Assembly (NCBI RefSeq): GCF_000828085.3
Contig: NZ_JXCA02000016.1
Coordinates: 391,659-455,658, forward strand
Source of the DNA: Scytonema tolypothrichoides VB-61278
Lineage (GTDB): Bacteria; Cyanobacteriota; Cyanobacteriia; Cyanobacteriales; Nostocaceae
Length of the DNA stretch: 64,000 bases
Reading direction: 5' to 3'
The translations under genes and the position numbers were made by a program. The notes beneath the pieces were generated by a model that did no database searches, was not told the DNA's origin, and was given only the letters and a program-made list of their open reading frames with translations. How positions within the stretch are numbered: position 1 is the stretch's first letter; every line of letters begins with the position of its first letter. Shown here piece by piece: positions 1-8,636 of the stretch.

Positions 1-429
1 CATTCGTTCCCCATTGGTCGTGAACTCATTCCAGCCTAGCCAACCCCCAACTCTGTGTTCATCCCAAGAGGCAGAGAGAACACCATAAGTTATCCCCAAC
101 ACCCCCAAACCAAAAAATCCCATGTTCACTAGTAATACGGCGATGGGAGTTAGTTTAACTCCAGCATAAATCAACAGCAAGTAACTGGCAATCAGGGTGC
201 TGAGTCCCAAAGCTGTTGGTATACCACAAAAAACAGCCACTCGGCGAATCATTCGTTGGCTAACAACTTGGGGTATTGCCATCTCTTCTTTGGTAAAAGG
301 TGGCTTCTTCTCGTCCTTTTTCCCAGATTCCTGCTTAGTTTCTGGTTGTTTGCCTTTTGCTTTTGCTGGTTTTTGGCGCTTTTTGTTTGGTTCAAAAGGC
401 AACTGACTGCGTTCAGATTCAGCAGACAT
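1..429 (-). CDS. PAM68-like (DUF3464) membrane protein, C-terminus cut by window edge
   Basis: The gene starts at an ATG at 429 and runs off the left edge, so 143 codons are visible and no stop is seen. The first ~50 residues are rich in Lys, Pro and Gln and should be disordered. Two hydrophobic segments follow (about residues 64-88 and 94-118), then a Trp-rich stretch containing SWDEHRVGGWLGWNEF. This arrangement is that of PAM68/DUF3464 proteins (Sll0933 in Synechocystis), thylakoid proteins that help assemble photosystem II. It lies downstream of rpsO on the same strand, separated by about 120 bp that contain a tandem repeat. The family call rests on remembered features of the family; the missing C-terminus cannot be judged. 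Confidence 0.8.
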   Translation of the reverse strand, partial: MSAESERSQLPFEPNKKRQKPAKAKGKQPETKQESGKKDEKKPPFTKEEMAIPQVVSQRMIRRVAVFCGIPTALGLSTLIASYLLLIYAGVKLTPIAVLLVNMGFFGLGVLGITYGVLSASWDEHRVGGWLGWNEFTTNGERM

Positions 430-451
430 AAGCACTAGTACCGCTTCGCGG

Positions 452-482
452 AATTCAAAATTCAAAATTCAAAATTCAAAAA
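452..482. repeat. ATTCAAA heptamer tandem repeat
   Basis: About four tandem copies of the heptamer ATTCAAA lie between rpsO and the PAM68-like gene. Similar runs occur at 37832-37863 and 56815-56838, and one sits inside the tamB coding region at 25762-25782. Short tandem heptamers of this kind are typical of heterocystous cyanobacteria. Confidence 0.85.
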
Positions 483-548
483 GCTTGAGAAACAAGGGTT
501 TTGGATTTTCTGGATGATAGCTTTATTTCCGCCGCCCTGTACTAGTCT

Positions 549-818
549 CTATCCACGAATGCCGAGACGACCAATCAAGGCTTGATAACGTTCTCGGCTT
601 TCTTCCAGAATATAAGATAAAAGACGCTTACGTTGACCAATAAGCTTCAACAATCCTCGACGTGAAGAATGGTCTTTCTTATTTGCCTGGAGATGTTCGC
701 TAAGACGGTTAATGCGCGCTGTGAGCATAGCGACTTGAACATCAGCAGATCCAGTGTCAGTTTCGTGAACTTGGTACTGTGTCAGTATTTCTTGTTTGCG
801 CTGTTGCGTTAAAGCCAT
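549..818 (-). CDS. rpsO: 30S ribosomal protein S15
   Basis: An 89-residue protein beginning [19 protein letters not shown], the usual S15 start and length. It carries the family hallmarks: a TGSADVQVA segment, [11 protein letters not shown], the basic [19 protein letters not shown] 16S rRNA-binding region and a C-terminal [13 protein letters not shown] longer reading from 830 adds four residues (MIGL) and is not supported by the family. S15 is a primary binder of the central domain of 16S rRNA in the small subunit. The PAM68-like gene follows on the same strand. Confidence 0.97.
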   Translation of the reverse strand: MALTQQRKQEILTQYQVHETDTGSADVQVAMLTARINRLSEHLQANKKDHSSRRGLLKLIGQRKRLLSYILEESRERYQALIGRLGIRG

Positions 819-1017
819 GAGACCAATCAACTTCTAAATGTATGCAGCAGTTTCCCATAATATCATAGCCATTCGGGAGCATTCCAACTTTCCCAAAAGA
901 CTTGGCGATGAGAAATCGCGGACAGGCGAAATTCAGCTATGTGGAGTCATTTTAGCCGGTCGTTGGCATCCTCTTTTGAGTGTGCTCTTTAGCAAGACGA
1001 GGATTTCTACATTTTTC

Positions 1018-2688
1018 CTACTGCTGGACAAGAATTTTTGCTTGGAATGATTCTATATCAATTATGATGCCGTCTTCCCCAGCTTCGACATCATAATTAC
1101 CAGTCCACTCATGCCATATCCCCGCACAAGGGAAGCGAGGAACATGATATCCACTCTTGTTTTTGTCTGAAAAATTTGCGACAACAACAACGCGAGAATC
1201 TTCTTTCTGACCGCGAACATATGCTAGTACTTTTTCGTCTAGATTCTCATGGAAAAATTCAATGTCCTCACTTTGCAAAGCAGAAAAATTTTTGCGTAGG
1301 GCAATCAGTTTTTTATAGTATTCAAATAAATCGCGATTCTCGTCTCTCTCTAATAAAGACCATGCAATTTTTTTCGGCTGAGTGACAGTTTCACTTTTGC
1401 GTTTGTGTTCTCCAAATTCTTCGCCCATCCACAGCATAGGTACACCCATTGCTGTTAGCAATAGCGCTGCGGCTAACTTGGCTCGTCTAAATGCATCTTC
1501 GCCAAAGATACCGTGCTCGCCCAACTCTCTAAAAATATGTTCCCGGTCATGAGTCGCTAAGTAATTGACTACGTTTATACTAGCCTCATAACCCTGTTTT
1601 CTTGGATCGAAAACCTCCTTGAGCTTTTGGGGTTCAAACGTCTCACCACAAATATGCGGAATCACAAAATAGCGAAAACTTTCATGCCAACAAGCATCTA
1701 GTGGTCCCTCTGGAGTCGTCACTTTACTGGTATCAGGAATATTCTCAGCAATGTTGTAAAATGGCTTAGGGGAAGTGTTCTTTTTCGCTTGTTTAGCTAC
1801 CCAATCTAGAAATTTGTAGTTAGCTAATTGACGCACCGCATCAAAGCGAATTCCATCAATGTGATACTCACCAACCCAAAACCGTATAATATCACCAACA
1901 TATTTCCATGCAGGCTTAACGTCTAACTTCTCGTCATAGTTGTCATAGTTAAATTCCGGACCCCAATAATTACCTGGATCTTCCGGATAATGCATATATT
2001 CGTAATACCAATAATTCCTATCAATCAGCATTAATGGACATTCTTCATCTGTGTGGTTGTAGATTCCATCAAGAAAAACGCGAATTCCTCTAGCATGACA
2101 CTCGTCTACAAACCGCTTTAAATCTTCTGTTGAGCCGTAGCTAGATTCTGTAGCGAAGTAGTGACGTACTTTGTATCCCCAATTATAATCACCAGGGTAC
2201 TCATTAACTGGCATTAATTCAATCGCGTTAATTCCTAATTCATGAAGGTAATCTAACTTTTCAATGGCATCTATATATTTTCCACGTTTCTCAGGGTCAA
2301 CTTCGCCACCCGTAAAATCGGCAACGTGCATTTCGTATATAACTAATTCATGATTTTCTGGTAACGGTGCATCGTCGTGTTGCCAAACATAAGTATCAAC
2401 AATCTTTTTTCCATTTTTAATTCTGACTATACCGACTTTTAGCTTTTCATCAACCTCTGTCGCATAAGGATCAATAACATCTATCCATTGATCTGGTTCA
2501 AATTGTGGACTTTTCGTTTGAATACGGAATTTATATTGATAGATATCATCCTTTAATTCTATTTGAGTACGGAAATAGCCATCATCTCCTTTTTCCATTG
2601 GTATTTCTTGCCATTCAGAAAAAGAGCCAATTAAGGCGGCTTTTTGATTTCGAGGAGCAAATAAATGAAATTCAGTACGAGTTGCCAT
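1018..2688 (-). CDS. GH13 alpha-amylase-family protein with N-terminal CBM48-like domain (copy 1)
   Basis: A 556-residue protein. Residues ~1-100 resemble the glycogen-binding/branching-enzyme N domain (IGSFSEWQEIPMEK, DGYFRTQIEL, YQYKFRI). The rest is a GH13 catalytic barrel with all conserved regions: DGIYNH (~207-212, region I), GIRFDAV with the predicted nucleophile Asp283, AEN with predicted acid/base Glu315, and THD (~379-381, region IV). It should act on alpha-1,4/1,6-glucans or maltooligosaccharides; branching, debranching or trehalose-related specificity cannot be decided by eye. It is closely related to the 552-residue protein at 20689-22347, including identical stretches such as PDQW and GINAIELMPV. 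It is flanked by non-coding AT-rich DNA and looks monocistronic. No signal peptide is seen, so it is probably cytosolic. Confidence 0.85.
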   Translation of the reverse strand: MATRTEFHLFAPRNQKAALIGSFSEWQEIPMEKGDDGYFRTQIELKDDIYQYKFRIQTKSPQFEPDQWIDVIDPYATEVDEKLKVGIVRIKNGKKIVDTYVWQHDDAPLPENHELVIYEMHVADFTGGEVDPEKRGKYIDAIEKLDYLHELGINAIELMPVNEYPGDYNWGYKVRHYFATESSYGSTEDLKRFVDECHARGIRVFLDGIYNHTDEECPLMLIDRNYWYYEYMHYPEDPGNYWGPEFNYDNYDEKLDVKPAWKYVGDIIRFWVGEYHIDGIRFDAVRQLANYKFLDWVAKQAKKNTSPKPFYNIAENIPDTSKVTTPEGPLDACWHESFRYFVIPHICGETFEPQKLKEVFDPRKQGYEASINVVNYLATHDREHIFRELGEHGIFGEDAFRRAKLAAALLLTAMGVPMLWMGEEFGEHKRKSETVTQPKKIAWSLLERDENRDLFEYYKKLIALRKNFSALQSEDIEFFHENLDEKVLAYVRGQKEDSRVVVVANFSDKNKSGYHVPRFPCAGIWHEWTGNYDVEAGEDGIIIDIESFQAKILVQQ

Positions 2689-2910
2689 TTTAATGACTGA
2701 ATAAGTTTAATAAAGTAAAATGCAATAAACATAAATATTTTTTAATAAAAATAGAAACACATCTTCTTTCTTGAGTTATATTTATTTTTTAAATAAAATT
2801 TTCTTTTGTAGAGTCTATATCAACATGTTGTACTTGATCATATCAGTACAAATTTTTGTATTCTTCGATAATTTGATCATGAGAAAGAAATCAAAAGTGA
2901 GAAAAAAAGC

Positions 2911-2934
2911 GGGAACTAGTATTCTCTAGTTCCC
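2911..2934 (-). terminator. Rho-independent terminator of cphB
   Basis: A perfect inverted repeat, GGGAACTAG / CTAGTTCCC with a 6-nt loop, lies 40 bp past the cphB stop. In the minus-strand direction it is followed by GC and a run of seven T. Confidence 0.8.
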
Positions 2935-2973
2935 AGTTTGTCACAGTACATTTGGTGAAAAGATAAGTATTTT

Positions 2974-3816
2974 TTAAGCCGCTGGTGCAGGGACAGTTGT
3001 TACAGTACGACTATCTAGGATAGGCTTGCGGGTTTTCAAGTCAAATTTGTATCCATGTGGTAGGATATGAAGCTTTGCTCCGCAAACTGCTAAAGGTTCA
3101 TCCTTCAAAATCTCGTCAACGTTGCTGTGCATGACCTCTGAATCATCAACAACTGTCACACAACCTTGCCCAACCACTTCAAACTGGTTATCGGTTACTA
3201 CCATAGCCGTGTTTTCATCAATACCAAATCCCAAGACAGCAGGTTGCTGTGCCAAAGCTGCAACTAAGCGTCCCAAGCGTCCGCGCTGTGAGAAATGTTG
3301 GTCTATCACCACTCCTGGGAGAAAAGCTAAACCAGGACCTAAGTCTACAATTTCCATTCGAGGGTTTGTCTCAGAGTCGCCTTCCACAATCATCACATCT
3401 GGCATGACAGCGGCTCCTGCGCTTGTACCTCCTATAACTATACCTTCAGAGAAGCGTTTATGAATAGCTGCGTCCAGTTCAGTATCCTTGAGAACACTTG
3501 TAATCCGGGCTTGGTCTCCTCCTGTAAAAAATACACCAGTCGCTTTATTTACCGCTTCTAACGCTGTAGATGAAGACGCATCCTCACGGCTTTCAGTGTC
3601 AAGTATACGAACATGCTCGGCACCTAGCCGTTCAAAAACTCTAATATAATTCTCTCCTACTTCTCTTGGCAGTTCTGTCGCGGCTGTCATGATCACAATT
3701 CTGGCTTTTGTACCCCCAGCGTAGCGAACAAACTCTCGAAGAATTTGGCAATCTCCGTCCCTATCTTCCGCCCCCCCAATAATGACTAATTGTCGCTTAA
3801 TCTCACTAGCTACCAT
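2974..3816 (-). CDS. cphB: Cyanophycinase
   Basis: A 280-residue peptidase-S51-family protein, slightly longer than the ~271-residue Synechocystis enzyme. The catalytic residues fall at the expected positions: Ser132 in GGTSAGAAVM, His174 in IDQHFSQRGR, and Glu201 in GIDENTAM. The enzyme cleaves the storage polymer cyanophycin (multi-L-arginyl-poly-L-aspartate) into beta-Asp-Arg dipeptides in the cytoplasm. It has its own terminator downstream. The upstream gap of ~400 bp carries no other gene and should hold its promoter. The CphA2-type synthetase lies 1.8 kb away on the opposite strand, which suggests a dipeptide recycling function. Confidence 0.95.
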   Translation of the reverse strand: MVASEIKRQLVIIGGAEDRDGDCQILREFVRYAGGTKARIVIMTAATELPREVGENYIRVFERLGAEHVRILDTESREDASSSTALEAVNKATGVFFTGGDQARITSVLKDTELDAAIHKRFSEGIVIGGTSAGAAVMPDVMIVEGDSETNPRMEIVDLGPGLAFLPGVVIDQHFSQRGRLGRLVAALAQQPAVLGFGIDENTAMVVTDNQFEVVGQGCVTVVDDSEVMHSNVDEILKDEPLAVCGAKLHILPHGYKFDLKTRKPILDSRTVTTVPAPAA

Positions 3817-4216
3817 AGAGCCTCCTGATAAAAGTTATTTATTTCTATAAAACATGATGATTTGGGTGGTAAAAACTACCATTTGGTAGAGAAAGATACA
3901 AAAATTGAATGCAGACTATCATAAGGAAAGTAAAGAACCAAATGTTCATGTGTAAAAATGAGCAAAAATGTAGTAAAAATAACGACTTTTTTTTAATTTC
4001 GGTTTAAGTAAATAAATAAAGTCAAAAGTCAGAAACATTTAGCTCTAATGACTTTTAACCCGTAAAAATATGGTATTCGCTTTTGTATAAATTTTAAATG
4101 AAATTTTTAGAATTCATTCCACGGCACGTGAAAACATTAAGACCGTTCATTTATGCCTAACGCCACGCAGTCGCGTTCAGAAAAAGCTGTGGAATGAAGA
4201 TTATTTTTGGTTGACT
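3817..4216. other. Non-coding region upstream of cphB, with a wide inverted repeat
   Basis: About 400 bp, AT-rich, with no convincing gene. Near 4117-4200 an 8-bp inverted repeat (CATTCCAC ... GTGGAATG, ~75 bp apart) brackets a segment just before the small ribbon-helix-helix gene. It could be part of the left end of the decayed IS200/IS605 element next door, but this is inference. Confidence 0.4.
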
Positions 4217-4369
4217 TTAGCTTAACGTGATGTTTTCTTTTTGCAAGTTACGTATAAGTTTTCTCAGTACATCACTTTGCGTTCTGCCTTGTTTTTCGGA
4301 GTAATTACGCAAGATTTCTTTCTCTGGGTCATTCACTCGAAATGTAATAAAATTTGTTGGTTTTCCCAT
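4217..4369 (-). CDS. Small ribbon-helix-helix (CopG-like) protein beside a TnpB remnant
   Basis: A 50-residue protein starting MGKPTNFITFRVNDPEKEIL, followed by RNYSEKQGRTQSDVLRKLIRNL. The pattern of a short beta strand (ITFRV) and two helices, with GRTQSDVLRKLI in the second, is that of a CopG/Arc DNA-binding protein. A longer in-frame start at 4435 adds 22 residues without RHH character and overlaps the TnpB remnant, so the internal ATG is preferred, although no strong ribosome binding site is seen. It diverges from the TnpB fragment at 4434-4649; from memory, small RHH genes next to tnpB are common in cyanobacteria, and it may have been a passenger or regulator of the element. Confidence 0.6.
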   Translation of the reverse strand: MGKPTNFITFRVNDPEKEILRNYSEKQGRTQSDVLRKLIRNLQKENITLS

Positions 4370-4433
4370 AGCACTGACATCAATATGTGGCAGCCTAGAA
4401 ACATAGCACAGGTAGGCAGCATAACTGCGCCTC

Positions 4434-4649
4434 ACAAGCCAAACCTGTCATCAATGTCTACATATTGGTTTGCGCTCTGAGAAGAAGTTCAAGTGTGGTA
4501 ACTGCGGGTTGTCCTGCGATGCCGATTTGAACGGAGCAAAAATGATTGAATTATTGGGGCTGTCTGTAAGCCAGCCTGGAGGCTCGAAACGTTTGTGTTG
4601 TTCTCTCAGCACCGACGTTTCAGGGCTACTACAAAGCCCCTGCCTTTAG
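4434..4649 (+). pseudogene. C-terminal remnant of an IS200/IS605-family TnpB
   Basis: An open frame reads TSQTCHQCLHIGLRSEKKFK, then CGNCGLSCDADLNGAKMIEL. This has the zinc-ribbon cysteines (CHQC and CGNC) and the D-A-D-x-N-G-A motif that close TnpB RNA-guided nucleases, with a stop at 4647-4649. An in-frame stop lies just upstream and nothing resembling the RuvC I/II part of TnpB is present, so the gene is a truncated relic. A hairpin at 4637-4657 (CCCCTGCC/GGCATGGGG) overlaps the stop codon, as in typical IS605 right ends. Confidence 0.8.
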
Positions 4650-4800
4650 GCATGGGGTTCGCTTACTTGACAATACAAATTTGTGAAGTCCAGATTTGAC
4701 TGGCTAGGGTCTAATCCTGAACCTGGACACGACTATTAAGGTTAGATAAGTTTAATCAGGTTTTAGCCGTGTCTTTGAGAGTAAATTTATATTTCTAGGT

Positions 4801-4905
4801 CAGAACGCCAAGGAACACCTTGGAAAGTTCCATCACTGGCTGTTTGAATGTTGGTACAAACCCCCGCTATACCGCTTGCGGTTAGCGGTGGGAGGATGTC
4901 ACAAT
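4801..4905 (+). mobile_element. Second IS200/IS605-like right-end remnant
   Basis: A strong hairpin at 4862-4891 (GCTATACCGC, TT loop, GCGGTTAGCGG) is followed by GGAGGATGTCAC. This is the layout of the right end (and of the omega-RNA 3' part) of TnpB-only elements in cyanobacteria. Just before it, 4801-4860 reads in one frame as AKEHLGKFHHWLFECW, possibly a scrap of a TnpB-type protein. No complete element remains. Confidence 0.5.
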
Positions 4906-5017
4906 CAAGATGACTCTAGAAATCAAAACACCTCCCGATTTCCATAAGTTCCGGAGGTTTATCTGACTGAGTGCCGCGCACTCTTGACGATAAATTGTGG
5001 TGTTTTATCGTTTAACG

Positions 5018-5245
5018 TCAAACACTCAATTCTTCAGAATGTTGATCAACCTGTGTTTCAAACAGTAACTCGCATAAAAAAGAACGTGCTTCTTCTAGAG
5101 TGAAATGCCTAGGTTTACCCTGAAATACAATTTGGTACTCATTATTATCTGGACCATCTCCATACCCAGAAATGAGCTTGTGGTGAAAAGCTTCCTCAGC
5201 AAGATGCTGAACCTCCTTTCTGAGAACAGCTTTCGCGTTACTCAT
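5018..5245 (-). CDS. Conserved-looking small hypothetical protein
   Basis: A 75-residue protein beginning MSNAKAVLRKEVQHLAEEAF and ending in an acidic tail. A good ribosome binding site (AAGGAG) sits 11 bp before its ATG. The middle part (NEYQIVFQGKPRHFTLEEA) looks like a small mixed alpha/beta fold with no motif I recognise. It is divergent from cphA2 and shares the ~380-bp intergenic region with it, so the two may be co-regulated. No function is assigned. Confidence 0.65.
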   Translation of the reverse strand: MSNAKAVLRKEVQHLAEEAFHHKLISGYGDGPDNNEYQIVFQGKPRHFTLEEARSFLCELLFETQVDQHSEELSV

Positions 5246-5628
5246 ACTTGCCGTCTCCTTAGCGCTTCTTAGTGCTTACTATTTATAAAATTAACTAGAG
5301 TCTAATTGCACCTTTCAAAGGTTATATATTTAGCTACTAGTCAATAGCAATGGTTTAACGTTGATGCACCTGTTATTTTAACTATTGAGTATTAATTTAG
5401 TATAACAGCTTAACTATATCTTTAGATAGCTGAATGTTCTTGGTAACACTGAGTACAATGTTGAAATAAACGTAGCTATTGATGCCAGTGTTAACCAGAA
5501 AGCACAGATGTAGCGTAGGCATTAGCCCTCGCTTCCCAAAGGGTATTAAACTCATAGACAGTAAATACGTCTGGGGAAACGCTAGTATTTGTTCAGATTT
5601 CAGGGTGTTTAGTCAGAGGTAAGAGTCA
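5246..5628. promoter_or_regulatory. Divergent promoter region between the 75-residue gene and cphA2
   Basis: A 383-bp gene-free region, AT-rich, with several TATAAT-like hexamers (for example near 5324-5330). It must contain promoters for both flanking genes. No operator I can name was recognised. Confidence 0.5.
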
Positions 5629-7539
5629 ATGGTTCAAGATAAAATCACCGATACGGTTCGCGTTAATGCCAGAAGAACTGATGCATTCGACATCTTCAAG
5701 TTCAAGCATTACATAGGACCAAATCCTTACTTGGACGCAGGGGCATTAGTATTTGATTTTGCTGTCACTGAGTTTACAAGACCTTTGCCGATTGAGGATT
5801 ATGTCTCAATATTGAGCGATCGCTACCCCCACCTACGCGACCAAACATTTGATACCTATGCTCATCTGTTTGCCCGCACCGTGTCAGAGGTTGGAAAGCT
5901 GGATATGGGTTTGCACCTCGACCGTTGGAGTATCAAGCCATATGAAAATTATGCGACAATTAGCATACAGTCGCTTCACGAGCGTACAACTCGAAGTGTA
6001 CTTTACTTTGTCTGGGATTGGTTTGAAGCCATAACTCAGCACAAAGACATTAATTTTGACGAGCAACTTTCAACGCTTCAAAGTAAATTCCGGTTATCAG
6101 TCTATGGTGGTCCTACAGTTTACGCTTTATTGCGTACAGCTGACAAAAAAGCTATTCCCACCTTTTATCTATGGGACGAAGGACTGACGCAGTACGGATA
6201 CGGAAAAAAACAGGTTCGCGGGGTAGCAACAACATTTGACTGCGATAGTCATCTAGATTCCGACTTCACCACGCGTAAAGATGACTGCAAAGCGTTTTTA
6301 AAAACCTTAGGTTTTCCAGTGCCAAAGGGTGATATTGTGAATTCAGAAAAGCAGGCTGTTGCAGTAGCTAGAGACATTGGTTACCCAGTAGCAGTCAAAC
6401 CTGTAGCTGGTCACAAAGGAATTGGAGTCACCGCAGAAGTACGAGACGAGTATGAACTGAAATCTGCTTATAGAAGGGCACTTCAAGCAATTCCAGAAAA
6501 TGAGCCGACCCGAGTTATTGTTGAAAAAAGTATTGTGGGGTCAGACTTCCGCTTATTGTGTGTGAATGGCAGGTTTGTTGCTGCGATTGAACGTCGTCCA
6601 GCATGGGTTGTGGGTGATGGTTACTCAACTATTGAAGAGTTAATCCGAGACGAAAACCGAAAACCTGGGCGTTTGGACACACCCACCTCGCCGATGACAA
6701 AAATTCAGTGCGACGAAGCGATGGAACAGTATCTTGAACAACAGGGCTTGTCATTGGACAGCGTGGTTGAGAAAGATCGTAACGTTTCTCTTCGCAAAGT
6801 TGCTAACCTCTCGGCTGGAGGTGTGAGCATTGATGCAACCCGTACTGTTCATCCTGACAATATCATTTTGGCACAAGATATTGCTCAACACTTCCGTCTC
6901 GTTTGCCTGGGGATTGATGTTATTGCACCAAATCTGAGTGAATCTTGGAAGTCTAACGACTTTTCGATCTTAGAAATCAACGCTGCACCAGGAATTTTGA
7001 TGCATCTCAATCCTTCTATAGGTGAAAGCGTTGATGTACCCTCACACATTCTCGAAACTTTTTACAAATCGAGTACAGATGCCAGAATACCAATCATCAC
7101 GTTCAACCATATCTCGGTTCACGAAATTCAAGAAACAATTGACCATATTCTTTTACAACACCCAGATTGGAAAATAGGTGCTGTCTGTCGTGATGGTGTT
7201 TTTATAAATCGTTCAGCAAAAGTTTTGAGTGAAGATTACAACACTAATATCCTTTCTTTGTTGCGTAATCCTAAGCTTGATATGCTGATTGCTGAATACA
7301 AAGAAGACATTTTGGAAAAGGAAGGAATGTTTTACTACGGAAGTAACATGGTAGTGTTAAACAATCCTACTGAAACCGAGATGACGCTAGCGCGGGATGT
7401 TTTTGATGATTCAACTGTTGTGATTAAAAATGGAGACAACATTTCTATTAGACGCAAGGGTTTGATTGAAGAATATACTCTTGGTGTGGATGAACCATTT
7501 ACACGGGTTTATTTGAAGGAAATTGGAACAGTTTTGTAA
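5629..7539 (+). CDS. cphA2: Cyanophycin synthetase 2 (beta-Asp-Arg dipeptide polymerase, CphA2 type)
   Basis: A 636-residue relative of cyanophycin synthetase, clearly shorter than CphA1 (about 870-900 residues). It has the N-terminal domain and a full ATP-grasp region: FPVPKGDIV, GYPVAVKPVAGHKGIGVTAE, VEKSIVGSDFRLLCVNGR, KVANLSAGGVSIDATRTVH and ILEINAAPGILMHLNPSIG. The C-terminal Mur-ligase-like part (~residues 470-636) is reduced and shows no Gly-rich ATP-binding loop. This matches CphA2 of N2-fixing cyanobacteria, which builds cyanophycin from beta-Asp-Arg dipeptides, the product of cyanophycinase. A weak Shine-Dalgarno (AGAGGTAAGAG) precedes the ATG. Together with cphB it fits a recycling loop for stored nitrogen. 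Confidence 0.9.
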   Translation: MVQDKITDTVRVNARRTDAFDIFKFKHYIGPNPYLDAGALVFDFAVTEFTRPLPIEDYVSILSDRYPHLRDQTFDTYAHLFARTVSEVGKLDMGLHLDRWSIKPYENYATISIQSLHERTTRSVLYFVWDWFEAITQHKDINFDEQLSTLQSKFRLSVYGGPTVYALLRTADKKAIPTFYLWDEGLTQYGYGKKQVRGVATTFDCDSHLDSDFTTRKDDCKAFLKTLGFPVPKGDIVNSEKQAVAVARDIGYPVAVKPVAGHKGIGVTAEVRDEYELKSAYRRALQAIPENEPTRVIVEKSIVGSDFRLLCVNGRFVAAIERRPAWVVGDGYSTIEELIRDENRKPGRLDTPTSPMTKIQCDEAMEQYLEQQGLSLDSVVEKDRNVSLRKVANLSAGGVSIDATRTVHPDNIILAQDIAQHFRLVCLGIDVIAPNLSESWKSNDFSILEINAAPGILMHLNPSIGESVDVPSHILETFYKSSTDARIPIITFNHISVHEIQETIDHILLQHPDWKIGAVCRDGVFINRSAKVLSEDYNTNILSLLRNPKLDMLIAEYKEDILEKEGMFYYGSNMVVLNNPTETEMTLARDVFDDSTVVIKNGDNISIRRKGLIEEYTLGVDEPFTRVYLKEIGTVL

Positions 7540-7566
7540 GTTGATGTAAGCAAGAACGGTAATCTC

Positions 7567-7652
7567 TGTAGAGACGTTGCATGTGAGTCCAGCGCTGCGG
7601 GAGGGTTTCCCTCCGCAGGCGACTGGCGAACCCGAAGGGCAACGTCTCTACA
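7567..7652. repeat. Palindromic repeat with a second repeat nested in it
   Basis: Outer arms TGTAGAGACGTTGC (7567-7580) and GCAACGTCTCTACA (7639-7652) are exact inverted copies. Between them lies a different repeat (CTGCGGGAGGG ... GCGACTGGCGAACCCGAAGG), whose relative occurs in reverse orientation at about 20536-20602. It appears to be one interspersed repeat inserted in another. Confidence 0.8.
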
Positions 7653-7799
7653 TTATTCAATGTATAAACTACAAATTAGCAGGTTTTGAACAAGATAATG
7701 CCCGCCTAAAAGCTAAACTGCAAACAATCTTTTTAAAACCACACTCAATGTAAATAGGTTGTAAACTTCAGCTAGATTAAGTTTCAAATATTTTGCAAA

Positions 7800-8501
7800 A
7801 TGTTAGATCTTTCCTGGTTAAGGTTGAGTTTATATTGCGGCTATATGGACGCACAAGGCGAGGTGTACAAACGTGTACTAGAAGAACTTGGAAAAGCTAT
7901 TGAAAAATCTACCTCTCTAGCTAATGAGTTAGAAACAGATCAAAAACTTCTACCACAACAAAAAGACTATATTGACTATATTATTGATGATGAATGTTTA
8001 TTTGTTGAATATCTTCTTTGCACTGCTTTTGTGCTTTGTCAAGCATATATAGTAAATGTTGTTTCTACTGTTGAGAAAATTCATGTTAGAGCTAAACAAT
8101 CTTTGGGTAGAGATTTGAAAACAATTCCAGTTTGTAACGAAAAATCAAAAGAAAGGAGAAAAAAAATTCTTCAATTTGGTCAGACTCTTGCATTTTCTTA
8201 TGAAGGGGATTATTTTTCAGCAATTCAACTCATTAATGCTTTCGCAAATTATTTCAAGCATCGCGATGAATGGGACGTAAATTGGGAAGAGCTAGAAGGT
8301 ACACAAAAAGATACTGCCAAGCTCATTCAATCGGTAGGAGCTAAGTTTGGTTGTAGTGGTAATTTACGACAAGGTTCATCCGCTTTAGGAAATCCAGAAT
8401 TTACCAATACACTAATCTTCTTTGAAAAACTACAACAATGGCATATCGATCTAGCAAGTGCGTATGATAAAGAGTTAAGTAGTTATGATAGTGTATTCTG
8501 A
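7800..8501 (+). CDS. Hypothetical, mostly alpha-helical protein
   Basis: A 233-residue protein, with an alternative start at 7845 (MDAQGEVYKRVLEELGKA). The sequence is largely helical with no signal peptide. A segment around residues 150-163 (LINAFANYFKHRDEW) resembles the N-x-x-x-x-H-R-D-E-W helix seen in HEPN-like proteins, but the catalytic RxxxxxH spacing of HEPN nucleases is not clear. Base composition is more AT-rich than its neighbours. It is followed after 135 bp by the PD-(D/E)XK-like gene on the same strand. I do not recognise the family. Confidence 0.6.
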   Translation: MLDLSWLRLSLYCGYMDAQGEVYKRVLEELGKAIEKSTSLANELETDQKLLPQQKDYIDYIIDDECLFVEYLLCTAFVLCQAYIVNVVSTVEKIHVRAKQSLGRDLKTIPVCNEKSKERRKKILQFGQTLAFSYEGDYFSAIQLINAFANYFKHRDEWDVNWEELEGTQKDTAKLIQSVGAKFGCSGNLRQGSSALGNPEFTNTLIFFEKLQQWHIDLASAYDKELSSYDSVF

Positions 8502-8636
8502 TCCAGGCACACCAATGACATAGAAAAGTCGGCAGTGCGCGCCTTACAAATACAGGCTCAAGTTGAATTATCAGCATTAACACCAGCAGAAGTCAACTTA
8601 AATTAAAGTATGGATATAGGCTAAACAGTATTTGCA

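Noticed and set aside
838-1050. Plus-strand 70-codon frame between rpsO and the GH13 gene
   Set aside because: It overlaps the GH13 3' end on the other strand and shows no protein-like pattern; the region more likely holds the rpsO promoter.
7660-7770. Open frame end reading LAGFEQDNARLKAKLQ before the gene at 7800
   Set aside because: It has coiled-coil-like character and may be a gene scrap, but there is no start, no domain and no homologous partner in the window.
8502-8636. Open frame end reading KSAVRALQIQAQVELSALTP before the PD-(D/E)XK gene
   Set aside because: It may be the tail of a lost gene, but it is too short and lacks any upstream part to identify.
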